Assembly: GCF_000214665.1 (NCBI RefSeq)
Contig: NC_015572.1
Coordinates: 3,286,001 to 3,350,000, forward strand
Direction: 5' to 3'
Origin: Methylomonas methanica MC09
GTDB lineage: Bacteria > Pseudomonadota > Gammaproteobacteria > Methylococcales > Methylomonadaceae
DNA: 64,000 nt
Position 1 is the stretch's first letter, and each line of letters starts with the position of its first letter. Below the pieces are notes generated by a model. That model had not been told where the DNA came from. It searched no databases and was given only the letters and a program-made list of their open reading frames with translations. Below are positions 28,014 to 36,229 of this stretch, piece after piece. Both the position numbers and the translations under genes were made by a program.

Positions 28014-28532
28014 TCACTTGAGCGATGCCAAAAAGATAAGTTCTTGCACTACATTCCGTATATCTGCTGTAACTTTGTCTATATCCCTCCTCTGAGCGAT
28101 AAAACGCCTACTATGGGCCGACTTGTCACCAATATCTTTAAGTGCTTTGAGGGATTTCTTTGCATTCCGCCCAATATTCCAAGAACTTTCAGATATAGTG
28201 GCTGAAATAAGATCGCTTAAATAAACAAAATCACCGGTTGAATTTTGTATCTTGTGCGCGATACCTTTCGATTCAAAACACTCAATAATAAGAGTTTCTA
28301 TTAATCTTCGAATTATTACTGCGCAGCCATCATACCAACCGTTTTCGTAGGTACCATTAATTTGATGAGACAACTTTTCTATATACCCACGTGTACCTTG
28401 TACGAGAGACATATAGATTATTGGCTGCTCGGTGCTGTGCCCAGTATCTTCAGGAGGGGGATTATTGGCCCTCAATTCATCGTTTAATACTTTGACCTTG
28501 GCAAGTACACCCGATATATTCTCATCCAACAT
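28014..28532 (-). CDS. DUF4145/HEPN-like protein, coupled to DUF5343 gene
   Basis: 172 residues, mostly helical. The core GWYDGCAVIIRRLIETLIIECFESKG ... YLSDLISATI ... SLKALKDIGDKSAHSRRF matches the DUF4145 pattern (a conserved RR.xE helix and a G(N/D)xxAH motif), a fold close to HEPN. DUF4145 domains often accompany restriction or other defence proteins. The ATG overlaps the stop of the upstream gene (TAATG), so the two are translationally coupled. Catalytic activity cannot be claimed: the classical HEPN RxxxxH is not clearly present, although AHSRR could be a related site. Confidence 0.65.
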   Translation of the reverse strand: MLDENISGVLAKVKVLNDELRANNPPPEDTGHSTEQPIIYMSLVQGTRGYIEKLSHQINGTYENGWYDGCAVIIRRLIETLIIECFESKGIAHKIQNSTGDFVYLSDLISATISESSWNIGRNAKKSLKALKDIGDKSAHSRRFIAQRRDIDKVTADIRNVVQELIFLASLK

Positions 28533-29227
28533 TAGCTCTTAAAGTCCTTGAGATGTTTAGCCATTGATTCAAAAATCTTATCAATTTGCTCTGGTGAACT
28601 CTCAGGAGATATATGCACTTGAACGTCGATATGTAGACGAGGCGAAAAACCATGTGTTTTTTCGGTATCTGATGGATTAAGGTTCGGTGTATTAGCAGCA
28701 TTAGATTTGGCCTCTGTGGCCTTTTTCTTTGGCTCAGTGGCTTTTTGGGGATTGGAAGTTTTTGGTTTAGCCGCTTTAGATTTGGTGACATCTTTAGCGT
28801 CTTCAGGTTTTTTCTGAAGAAGCATAATATAGGTTGACGCAAACATTTTTGCTGCCGGCTCTCCTACTTTTGCATCCCTCATAAACCAAGACGTCACACC
28901 TGACAGCTCGGCGTCAGGTGTGTGAAATAGATCCTGCAATTCTTGCGGGTAAATTGATTCAATTATCTTCTCGCATACTTCTGGATATTTAGTGTCATCG
29001 CGCCAGTCGTAAGCCAGATCGGTTGGCTTAGAATCTTCGCCAATTATCCCAAGAGCCTTCAGTGGGGAAACCACGTTTGCTCTAGCCGATCCCTCTGCCA
29101 TTCCCATCGCACTCGCGACGTAAGATGCGCTAATTTCTCCAGGGACTCTCTGCTTTAACTTGTCCCGAAGCCCAAACCAATTTGCTTGAGCTATTTTTGG
29201 ATATCCCTTTTTCTTTTCTTCTGCCAT
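28532..29227 (-). CDS. DUF5343-type protein with Lys-rich linker
   Basis: 231 residues. Residues ~5-145 match the DUF5343 pattern: YPKIAQANWFGLRDKLKQRVPGEISASYVASAMGM, SARANVVSPLKALGIIGEDSKPTDLA..WRDD, YPEVCEKIIESIYPQEL and WFMRDAKVGEPAAKMFASTYIMLL. The first segments look like a winged-helix. A Lys/Ala/Pro-rich linker (~150-190) joins a short C-terminal segment with LHIDVQVHISPESSPEQIDKIFESMAKHL. Often found in accessory regions; molecular function unknown. First gene of a two- or three-gene cassette, 43 bases after attC site 4. Confidence 0.7.
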   Translation of the reverse strand: MAEEKKKGYPKIAQANWFGLRDKLKQRVPGEISASYVASAMGMAEGSARANVVSPLKALGIIGEDSKPTDLAYDWRDDTKYPEVCEKIIESIYPQELQDLFHTPDAELSGVTSWFMRDAKVGEPAAKMFASTYIMLLQKKPEDAKDVTKSKAAKPKTSNPQKATEPKKKATEAKSNAANTPNLNPSDTEKTHGFSPRLHIDVQVHISPESSPEQIDKIFESMAKHLKDFKS

Positions 29228-29269
29228 CTTATGATTTCCTACATTGTTTGAAATAACTTATAACGACCA

Positions 29270-29347
29270 ATATAACAGGCGGCAAAAAATGAAGTGAGCG
29301 ATAGCGAACGTAGCTTTTTGCCGTCCTTGTTTATATTTTTGTTATAT
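29270..29347 (-). repeat. attC recombination site 4
   Basis: 78 bases. In cassette orientation ATATAACA (first core) ... arms GGACGGCAAAAAGCTACG and its partner CTTCATTTTTTGCCGCC around CGCTATCG, ending TGTTATAT (second core). Sequence differs strongly from sites 1-3 but the folded plan is the same. Confidence 0.72.
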
Positions 29348-29378
29348 TTTTTTTCAAAATACATACTATAAACATCCT

Positions 29379-30290
29379 TCAAGAAAAGCTCATAAAGTCT
29401 AGTAATAAATTTGGATCTTCAGTATTTCTTGAGCTTACGAATTCAATTTCTTTTTGAGTTAAATTGAATAAAAGGGCATGCTTATCAGAAGGGGCATCAG
29501 TCCAAATAAAAGAATTTGATTTATCGATACCTTCCGATTGTTTAATAACTTCATAATCATAAAACCCATAAGAGTATATCTTGGTGATTTTTACAACTTG
29601 AGAACATACAATATGCATACTTGAAAAATAATCTTTGGAAATAACACTTAAATTCATACCTACATAATCTTGAACGCTTGGGTAAAACATTCCCCTTGCA
29701 CCAGATTTTTCATATGCAGCGCTAGCTAGAAGCCGGGAAATAAGATAATCACTGTTTTTAGCATTTTCATCAGCAAGAATCTCCCCCAAAAAAGAATCAA
29801 CATAAAGAATTTTTTCTGCTAATTTTCTATCACATCTATTTAAAAATATAGATAAGCATTTGTCTGGGTCTCTACCAAGAGACCGTGTATGTCCAGTTTT
29901 ATAAACATGAAACAAATCTCCAATAGCAATGAGCCTAATGGATTTTTCGCTTAACATTCTTAGCCCTACAATATGAACATATTCATTTTCTTGGACATTA
30001 AGTTCCTTGAAAATAGTTGTTCTTCTTGTAGCAGCATATAAGCAAGATTTTCCTTGATCATTTAGACGACCTACTTTTGCATATTTTGCTGGTGGGCAGT
30101 GAAGTTCTTCTATTGATGAATAGCCTTCTGCACTTGAGAGCCTTCCTCTCCAATAGATACTACCGCGACCAATATCATAATTAAGTAATGGATAAAAACT
30201 AAAAAGTTCTTGAAACCCTGATGATATTATTTCTGGATTATTAGAGAATCTAATTTTTTCAAAAATCTTGTCACAATCAGTTAGTGTCAT
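29379..30290 (-). CDS. RES-domain protein (NAD-degrading toxin-like)
   Basis: 303 residues, visibly AT-rich coding sequence. RES hallmarks: IYWRGRLS (Arg), the segment PPAKYAKVGRLNDQGKSCLYAATRRTTIFKEL (Glu), and GARGMFYPSVQD (Ser). RES proteins known from toxin-antitoxin modules degrade NAD+ by phosphorolysis or hydrolysis. Here the domain sits in a larger protein with ~60 extra N-terminal residues and a long C-terminal part, and no Xre antitoxin gene is adjacent. The gene has its own promoter, ends 32 bases before attC site 4, and is probably a cassette. Confidence 0.75.
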   Translation of the reverse strand: MTLTDCDKIFEKIRFSNNPEIISSGFQELFSFYPLLNYDIGRGSIYWRGRLSSAEGYSSIEELHCPPAKYAKVGRLNDQGKSCLYAATRRTTIFKELNVQENEYVHIVGLRMLSEKSIRLIAIGDLFHVYKTGHTRSLGRDPDKCLSIFLNRCDRKLAEKILYVDSFLGEILADENAKNSDYLISRLLASAAYEKSGARGMFYPSVQDYVGMNLSVISKDYFSSMHIVCSQVVKITKIYSYGFYDYEVIKQSEGIDKSNSFIWTDAPSDKHALLFNLTQKEIEFVSSRNTEDPNLLLDFMSFS

Positions 30291-30360
30291 TCCGTCGAAA
30301 ATACCAATTCTACTTTACCTTCAAATATACGATTCTTTTTAAATATAACTATAATTAGAC

Positions 30361-30389
30361 ATCCTAAATGACGTAATGTATTGCGTCAA
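30361..30389 (-). promoter_or_regulatory. Promoter with palindromic operator upstream of the RES gene
   Basis: Minus strand: -35 TTGACG (30384-30389), 17-base spacer, -10 TAGGAT (30361-30366). The 20-base near-palindrome at 30369-30388 (TGACGTAATG / TATTGCGTCA on the plus strand) fills the spacer and the -35. Such operator-in-promoter layouts are usual for autoregulated toxin-antitoxin operons. Confidence 0.55.
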
Positions 30390-30820
30390 TTTTTGGATTT
30401 TCATTATTTTTCAACTTGTTAAATACTAATAAAAACGAAAAATACATCATAGAATGTTGCCAAGTTCTAACACTATAGCAATAAGATGGTTTCCGTACAT
30501 TCGCTCGATATTGCTTTTCAACACGATAGCTCTACGATTGACATGAAACTTTCTTTTTGTATGTCGTTATTGATTATTAATAACCGATACTGATCGAATT
30601 CCAGGCATTGAATCAGATTGGGCGATAGACTGCAACAGGTCAGTTGCGACAGTTCGAGCTGTCAAAAAGCGTCATCCCGCTGAGATGCAATCCTATCGGA
30701 ACAGGTCTCAGTTTTGCGATTGGAATACGCCTCAATGGATGCCTGCACCTTAATCGTACTATCCGGACATTAAGAGATCACGCTGCAAACAGCGCTGGAT
30801 TATAGCCGAAAGCGAAAAAT
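30390..30820. other. Gene-free, AT-rich to normal-GC transition
   Basis: No coding frame is convincing. The first ~200 bases are very AT-rich like the cassettes; base composition returns to the chromosomal level from about 30590. GTTAGAA on the minus strand near 30457 could be the recombination point of an older attC/attI, but no hairpin supports it. The end of the accessory region lies somewhere here. Confidence 0.5.
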
Positions 30821-30850
30821 AAGGGCGGGTCGACCGACAACCCGCCCTTT
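30821..30850 (-). terminator. Rho-independent terminator after the phoD/GDPD pair
   Basis: 10-bp perfect stem AAGGGCGGGT / ACCCGCCCTT, 9-base loop. On the minus strand it is followed by TTATTTTT. It lies 11 bases beyond the GDPD-fragment stop. Confidence 0.85.
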
Positions 30851-30860
30851 TCAAGCGCGA

Positions 30861-31466
30861 TCAATCGTTATGACGGCCTTTATGCGGCTTTTTGTGCTCG
30901 CGACCACAGTGCTCCAAGTGTTTGATTTCGCTGGCATTGACCGACGCGGCACGCGCCGCAACGCCGGTATCGCCAAAGTCGATAAACCAGCCATCGACAC
31001 CCAAATCGAAGTAATAGGTCATTTCCGCTTGCGGGTCGGCAAAGCCGTAGCCGCCGGAATCGTTGCGGAAGGTCCAGGTATGCACCACCAGGCCTTTGTC
31101 GTTCGCCGTTTCAAGCACCCCCGTGCTGCCGTCCACGCGGCGATCGTTGATGGTCAACGCACCGTCGCCGTCGCGGTCGACGCCATCAGCCACGGTCTTG
31201 ACTAAATATGGCTTCCAGGGGCCGATGGTATCGGCATAACCCGCCACAAACGCCAAGCGTTGCTCGCTGACCAAATCGGCAAAGGTGCGCGAATCGCCGT
31301 TAACCACAAAATCGTAAGGTTGCTTGTAAGGCGGAACCAAAGAAATCGAACCGTCCGGATTGACATCGTCGGCGTCGATCAATTGCACCAAGCGGATATG
31401 GGTCTTGCGGCTCAGGTACTGTAAATTGCCGACTTCGAACGATTGAATGAACCGGGGCGCAGGCAC
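30861..31466 (-). pseudogene. N-terminally truncated glycerophosphodiester phosphodiesterase (GlpQ-like)
   Basis: 201 residues match only the C-terminal half of GlpQ-type GDPD: FIQSFEVGNLQYL, IRLVQLIDADD, PYDFVVNGDSRTFADLV, TIGPWKPYLV, and the end YYFDLGVDGWFIDFGDTG. The N-terminal half, with signal peptide and the catalytic metal-binding HRG..E..DV motifs, is missing. The frame stays open upstream into the 3' end of phoD with no plausible start except GTG at 31466. The C terminus is His/Lys-rich (EHKKPHKGRHND). Probably a remnant left by deletion, next to another phosphoesterase gene. Confidence 0.75.
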
Positions 31467-31518
31467 TTGAGAATCAGCGCGGGTATGGCCGATACTTCCA
31501 TCCCGCGCGTCAATCGGT

Positions 31519-33129
31519 TTAGTCGTGGTAGTGATGGTGATGTTTGCTCTGTTTGCCCGCTGCCGGCAGGGTTTTGTTGAACACCACGTCGCCGTTGATA
31601 TCTTTTAGCTCGACGGTCATGGCTTTGGAGCGTCTGTCGATATTGACTTCACCGAAGAATTGCAAACCGGCGTATGGCGACAGATTGGCCTGACCCGGCT
31701 CGGGCGCTTTGCTGAACACCACTTGCGGCCCAAAGGTACCGTCGGTGCTGTTGGGGCCGAATGAGCCGGCATTCAAAGGACCGGACACGAATTCCCAAAA
31801 CGGCGAAAAGTCGTTGCTGGCCGCATGTTTGGGGTCGTAATAATGCGCAGCGGCATAATGCACGTCGGCGGTCAACCAGACGATATTGTCGATGTGTTTA
31901 TGCTTGATAAACTTCAACAGCCGGGCGATTTCCAATTCGCGGCCGGCCGCCGGGCCGTCGTTGCCGTTGGCAATGGCTTCCCAACGCGCATTGCCCTGGG
32001 CGTCGGTACCGTCGCCGATATTCAGGCCGATCGGCATGTCCGCAGAGATCACTTTCCAGGTCGCGTCGGACTCTTGCAACGCCTGCTGCAGCCAAGCCAA
32101 TTGGGCTTCACCTAAAAAGGCGGTTTCCGCACTTTCCTGCATTTGCAAATTGTCGGTATTCGGGCCGCGGTAACTGCGCATATCCAGCACGAATACGTCC
32201 AATATCGGGCCGTAAGAAATTTTGCGATAAATGCGTTCCGACTCTTCGGCATCATGCGGGCGCAACGGCGCGAATTCGTGGAAAGCCTGGGTAGCGCGCG
32301 CCACCAGCAGCGGTACGTCTTTAACCGTGTAGCGGGTGTCGTTACTCAAATCCTTGGAGTCCGACCAGTTGTTAGCCACTTCGTGATCGTCCCATTGCCA
32401 GATTTGCGGCACTTCGGCGTTGAAACGGCGGACGTTTTCGTCCAGCAGATTGTATTTGTAACGGCCACGGAATTCGGCCAGGGTTTCCGCAACCTTGCTG
32501 ACTTCCGGCGTGACCAGATTGGTCCAGAGCTCGCCGTTCTCGGCGGTTACCTCGGCTTTAATTGGGCCATCCGAATACACACTGTCGCCGCTTTCGATAA
32601 AAAACTGCGGCTGCACCTGGCGCATGGTTTCGTAGATTTTCATACCGCCGAAGGCTTCGTTGATGCCCCAGCCTTGGCCGGCAATATCGCCGCCCCAGAC
32701 AAAGCGAATGTCGTCGCGTTTACCGATGGTATGGAAACGGCCCATGACCGGTTCGCTCGACTCGCGGTCGTTGCTCAAACCCTCGAACCACACCTTGACG
32801 AACACATCCTTTCCAGCCGGTAAATCCACCAAATCCTGGCGGGCGGTATAGTCGCTGCTTTCCGTGGCGTAAGGGCCGCGTACTGTGACGGCATTCTCGA
32901 AATCGGGGTTGAATGCATATTCCACCATCATACGGGCCGGGCGATCGGCACGACTCCAGACCATGGCGCGCCCCGGCGCCAAATCGCCGATTTGTATGCC
33001 CTGCTCCATTTTCGGTTGCTCGGCGGCAACCGCGATATTGCCCAGCAACAGGCATGATAGCGGCAGGCCGCATATTCGGGTGAGATGAACAAAAGACGGT
33101 GATTTGTGCGGACGATTCAAGCTAAACAT
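31519..33129 (-). CDS. phoD: PhoD-family alkaline phosphatase/phosphodiesterase
   Basis: 536 residues from MFSLNRPHKS; an ATG at 33165 gives a 12-residue longer form. A signal-like stretch (LPLSCLLLGNIAVAA) suggests export, but the twin-Arg motif typical of PhoD is not seen. N-terminal Ig-like domain (~35-130), then the metallophosphatase: FVWGGDIAGQGWG, FFIESGDSVYSDG, WQWDDHEVANNW, FVLDMRSYRGP, WLTADVHYAAAH. PhoD removes phosphate from mono- and diesters with Ca/Fe in the periplasm or outside. The protein ends in a natural His-rich tail (KHHHHYHD). Divergent from the EamA gene. Confidence 0.9.
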   Translation of the reverse strand: MFSLNRPHKSPSFVHLTRICGLPLSCLLLGNIAVAAEQPKMEQGIQIGDLAPGRAMVWSRADRPARMMVEYAFNPDFENAVTVRGPYATESSDYTARQDLVDLPAGKDVFVKVWFEGLSNDRESSEPVMGRFHTIGKRDDIRFVWGGDIAGQGWGINEAFGGMKIYETMRQVQPQFFIESGDSVYSDGPIKAEVTAENGELWTNLVTPEVSKVAETLAEFRGRYKYNLLDENVRRFNAEVPQIWQWDDHEVANNWSDSKDLSNDTRYTVKDVPLLVARATQAFHEFAPLRPHDAEESERIYRKISYGPILDVFVLDMRSYRGPNTDNLQMQESAETAFLGEAQLAWLQQALQESDATWKVISADMPIGLNIGDGTDAQGNARWEAIANGNDGPAAGRELEIARLLKFIKHKHIDNIVWLTADVHYAAAHYYDPKHAASNDFSPFWEFVSGPLNAGSFGPNSTDGTFGPQVVFSKAPEPGQANLSPYAGLQFFGEVNIDRRSKAMTVELKDINGDVVFNKTLPAAGKQSKHHHHYHD

Positions 33130-33377
33130 GATGAAGATTCCCAATGATGGCGATAGAGCCGGCATTGTAGTCAGCTGCTTGTGACAAGCTGATTACCCTT
33201 GGGTTAAGGGTTTTTGACAAGGCTTAACCATCGCTGCAAACAAACCGCTATTTCAAGCCCATCAGACAAGGTGTATTGACTTTATTGCTCGGTTACACGC
33301 TATAGTGAAAACAGTTACTTTTTGCTACAGCTGGCTTAAAGGCGCGCTTTTTTCATTTTATAGGTTGCAAATATTTA

Positions 33378-34229
33378 ATGGTTAAAACATCAAACTTGCG
33401 CATCGTTGTTTTCACTTCTGTGGCCATGCTGGCCTTTGCCGGCAATTCGTTGCTATGCCGCATTGCGCTTAAACACACCGGCATCGACGCGGCCAGCTTC
33501 ACCACCGTCCGGCTGGTCTCCGGTGCCCTGACGCTGTGGCTGCTGGTTCGGATTAGAGCGGATGCATTAAGCTGTAGAGGCAATTGGCTGTCGGCACTGG
33601 CCTTGTTCTGTTATGCCGCAGGCTTTTCCATGGCCTATGTCAGCTTACCCACGGCGACCGGTGCGCTGTTGCTCTTCGGCGCCGTCCAAACCTGTATGAT
33701 CGGCCACGACCTGTGGCGCGGAGAACGCTTTCTTAAACGGCAAGTGGCCGGCTTTTTGTTGGCCTTCGGTGGCCTTATTGGCTTGTTGTTACCGGGCTTG
33801 TCGGCTCCCCCTCTGACTGGGTCCATTTTGATGTTGGGTGCCGGGGTAGCCTGGGGTATCTATTCCCTGCGCGGTAAAACCGCGGACGACGCGACTCAAG
33901 TGACGGCTGGAAATTTTTTGCGCGCAGTGCCGCTCTCTCTGTTGCTGAGTGTAGGCATGTTCAAGTATGCCGTCTGGGATAGCGCCGGCGCGGTATACGC
34001 TGTTACTTCGGGTGCGGTGGCCTCCGGCTTGGGGTACGCCATTTGGTATTCTGTGTTACCTGCGTTAAAAGCCAGCCATGCGGCCACGGTGCAACTCTGC
34101 GTCCCGGTTCTGGCTGCCGTGGGCGGCATCGCTTTTCTTGGCGAACCGATTACGCTGCGCTTGGCTCTGGCTTCGTTTGCCATTCTCGGCGGCATAGCGC
34201 TGGTTATACTGGACAGAACAGCGCGGTAA
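33378..34229 (+). CDS. EamA-family (drug/metabolite superfamily) transporter
   Basis: 283 residues with about ten hydrophobic segments and the two-fold EamA repeat: first half from FTSVAMLAFAGNSLLCRIALKHTGIDAASFTTVRL, second from GSILMLGAGVAWGIYSLRGK to IAFLGEPITLRLALASFAILGGIALVILDR. Such proteins export metabolites or amino acids; substrate unknown. Start ATG at 33378; TATAGT about 75 bases upstream with TTGACT 19 bases before it could be the promoter. Nothing nearby indicates its substrate. Confidence 0.85.
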   Translation: MVKTSNLRIVVFTSVAMLAFAGNSLLCRIALKHTGIDAASFTTVRLVSGALTLWLLVRIRADALSCRGNWLSALALFCYAAGFSMAYVSLPTATGALLLFGAVQTCMIGHDLWRGERFLKRQVAGFLLAFGGLIGLLLPGLSAPPLTGSILMLGAGVAWGIYSLRGKTADDATQVTAGNFLRAVPLSLLLSVGMFKYAVWDSAGAVYAVTSGAVASGLGYAIWYSVLPALKASHAATVQLCVPVLAAVGGIAFLGEPITLRLALASFAILGGIALVILDRTAR

Positions 34230-34286
34230 AACGAACAAGCCGCTTAGATTCGGCCGGTCATTCAGGGCTGGTATAAACCCCACAAA

Positions 34287-34305
34287 AAATATCGAAACGA
34301 TATTT
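34287..34305. promoter_or_regulatory. Palindromic operator upstream of the thiol cluster
   Basis: Perfect inverted repeat AAATATCG-AAA-CGATATTT (8-bp arms, 3-base spacer) ending two bases before the -35 hexamer. Its position suits a repressor or activator of the three-gene cluster at 34371-35171. I cannot assign the regulator; none is encoded nearby. Confidence 0.55.
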
Positions 34306-34307
34306 GT

Positions 34308-34336
34308 TTGACAAACCCATGACAGTTGTTTATTGT
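34308..34336 (+). promoter_or_regulatory. Sigma-70 promoter of the thiol cluster
   Basis: -35 TTGACA (34308-34313), 17-base spacer, -10 TATTGT (34331-34336), 34 bases before the first ATG. Confidence 0.7.
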
Positions 34337-34370
34337 TTCGATTCGATACCAATAAAACAAGGAGTCGATA

Positions 34371-34607
34371 ATGTCAAACGCAGTTTTCTATCACGCCGGT
34401 TGCCCTGTTTGCCTGGGCGCGGAGCAGATGCTGATCAACGCACTGGATCAGAACAAATACACGCTGGAAAGCGTCCATCTCGGCACACAACCGAATCGTA
34501 TCGACGCGGCCGAAGCGGCCGGCGTCATTTCCGTCCCGGCCCTGGTGCTGGAGGATCAAGTATTCCACATCAATTTTGGCGCGGCCCTGGCCGATTTAAA
34601 AGCTTGA
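34371..34607 (+). CDS. Glutaredoxin/thioredoxin-fold small protein
   Basis: 78 residues with a redox CPVC motif (FYHAGCPVCLGAE) and the cis-Pro region GVISVPALVLEDQVFHINFGAAL. Size and pattern fit a single-domain thioredoxin-fold reductase in the cytoplasm. Strong ribosome binding site (AAGGAG). First of three closely spaced genes, 12 bases before the next; the shared promoter and palindrome upstream suggest one regulated unit. Confidence 0.8.
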   Translation: MSNAVFYHAGCPVCLGAEQMLINALDQNKYTLESVHLGTQPNRIDAAEAAGVISVPALVLEDQVFHINFGAALADLKA

Positions 34608-34619
34608 GAGGTAAAAATA

Positions 34620-34811
34620 ATGAACGAACATGTAGAAGTAGCTGAAAAAGATCATTTTGTTTTATACATGGTATTGGCGACCGTGGCGTTAGTCGGTGCC
34701 ATTTTGGCGGTTAAGCTCAGCGAGAACGAAAAATTCGAGCCCATCAAACAACAAATCGAACAAGAAAACCAACAAATGAACATCCGGGTCATCAGCGAGT
34801 ACGGAGATTAA
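34620..34811 (+). CDS. Small single-span membrane protein
   Basis: 63 residues: polar N terminus, one membrane helix (~14-31, FVLYMVLATVALVGAILAV), then a charged, probably coiled-coil tail (FEPIKQQIEQENQQMNIRVIS). No known family. GAGGT ribosome binding site. Second gene of the thiol cluster, three bases before the next gene. Confidence 0.65.
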   Translation: MNEHVEVAEKDHFVLYMVLATVALVGAILAVKLSENEKFEPIKQQIEQENQQMNIRVISEYGD

Positions 34812-34814
34812 GCC

Positions 34815-35171
34815 ATGAAAAAACAGTTTATCAGCGGATTTTTACTCACATTGTTGTTAAGCGGCAGCGCCGGCGCCACCGAATATATTTACCGGGACTT
34901 AATGGCCAATACCCTGCCCGCCCATTGCGACGTCGAAAACAAGGCCAAACAAGCCGCTTCGAAACCCTACACGGTGGATAGATACAGCAAACGCTTCTGC
35001 CAAACTCAGGGTTACGGCTGGCATTTGGATGCCATCAAAACCGCCGGCAATACCAGCTGCAGCCCCTGCGGCGAGAATGGCGGCAAACAAAAATGCTTTC
35101 AGGAGGATGTGGTGGTTACCTGTAAACGCATCAAGCCCGGCACGGTAGGCATGTTGCCCGGCAAAGGTTAG
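34815..35171 (+). CDS. Exported Cys-rich small protein
   Basis: 118 residues. Sec signal peptide (MKKQFISGFLLTLLLSGSAGA, cleavage before TEY). The mature part holds seven Cys, including a CSPC pair (NTSCSPCGENGGKQKC), suggesting disulfides or metal binding in the periplasm. No recognised family. With a thioredoxin-fold protein and a membrane protein in the same unit, a periplasmic thiol function is a reasonable guess. Confidence 0.65.
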   Translation: MKKQFISGFLLTLLLSGSAGATEYIYRDLMANTLPAHCDVENKAKQAASKPYTVDRYSKRFCQTQGYGWHLDAIKTAGNTSCSPCGENGGKQKCFQEDVVVTCKRIKPGTVGMLPGKG

Positions 35172-35320
35172 TTTAACCCGAATAAAGCGCTACGAAAGGC
35201 GGGCCGGATACGTTTGCAGCACGCAATTCCGGAAATATTTTCGCGTTTCGTAGCCGCTTTTGGTTTTCATTCCTGCACCGGACGGAGATCCGGCAACCAG
35301 TCAAAATACGTCAGGCTAAA

Positions 35321-36229
35321 TCAGCTTAAACCGTCGCATAGCCGATTACGTCCCTGGGATTTGGCGAGATAGAGATTCTGGTCCGCAAGACTGGTCAATG
35401 CTTCCGGATCGTTGGCGTCCTCGCCCGGCGTCAGGGTTGCCATGCCGATACTGATGGTCACCACCGGCGCAGTCAACGAGGTTTCGTGGGGTATCCGCAG
35501 TTCGGACACTGCATCGCATAACTGATGCGCCTTATCGCGGACCTTGTTCATGTCGCACTCGGGTAGCAGGCAAACAAATTCTTCGCCGCCGTATCGGGCT
35601 ACCACATCGTGCGGGCGGCCGAACTGTCCGCCGATTGCCTCCGCCACTTTTGCCAAACAGGCATCGCCCGCGACATGGCCGTAATAATCGTTATACAGTT
35701 TGAAGTGATCGATATCGATAAACAATAAGGTCAAAGGCCAGCGGTAGCGTTGACAATGCAACCATTCCAACGCCAGACATTCGTCAAAACGGCGGCGGTT
35801 GGCCAAGCCGGTCAGACTGTCGATAAAGACCTGGGAACGCAACTGGTCGCTTTGCGCCTTCAGCGTCAAATGGGTTTTGACGCGCGCTCTGACGACCGCC
35901 GGATTAGCCGGTTTGGAAATAAAATCAACCGCGCCCGCCTCCAGGCCCCGCGTCTCGTTACCCATATCGTCATGACCGGTAATGAAGATTACCGGGACAT
36001 CCCGGCACTGACTCAATTGTTTTAACTGGTCCAGAACCTGATAACCGTCCACACCGGGCATCATCACATCCAGCAAAATTAACGAGGGCGGTTCCTGGCT
36101 GGCTAACTCCAGAGCCATCGCTCCGCCGGTGGCAAACTGAACCTCGTAAGCGTCGGCTAGGGTCCTGGCGATAAACTCGATATTTCCGGGCTCATCGTCG
36201 ACAATTAAAATACGGGCACGTTTAATCAT
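35321..36229 (-). CDS. Response regulator with GGDEF output (PleD/WspR-like)
   Basis: 302 residues. REC (~6-120) with acidic pocket VDDE, phosphoacceptor in LILLDVMMPGVDG and Lys in DFISKPANP. GGDEF (~135-300) starts at FIDSLTGLANRRRFDE; active loop YGGEEF, I-site RPHD five residues upstream. Phosphorylation should switch on cyclic-di-GMP synthesis. Its ATG overlaps the end of the giant hybrid kinase gene by 8 bases, so the kinase is its likely partner. Confidence 0.92.
   Translation of the reverse strand: MIKRARILIVDDEPGNIEFIARTLADAYEVQFATGGAMALELASQEPPSLILLDVMMPGVDGYQVLDQLKQLSQCRDVPVIFITGHDDMGNETRGLEAGAVDFISKPANPAVVRARVKTHLTLKAQSDQLRSQVFIDSLTGLANRRRFDECLALEWLHCQRYRWPLTLLFIDIDHFKLYNDYYGHVAGDACLAKVAEAIGGQFGRPHDVVARYGGEEFVCLLPECDMNKVRDKAHQLCDAVSELRIPHETSLTAPVVTISIGMATLTPGEDANDPEALTSLADQNLYLAKSQGRNRLCDGLS

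Noticed and set aside
30450..30470. Possible attI or additional attC near GTTAGAA (minus strand)
   Set aside because: Only a core-like heptamer; no paired arms or integrase gene nearby.
33166..33377. PHO box upstream of phoD
   Set aside because: Two CTTGTCA copies exist but ~33 bases apart, not the 11-base period needed.
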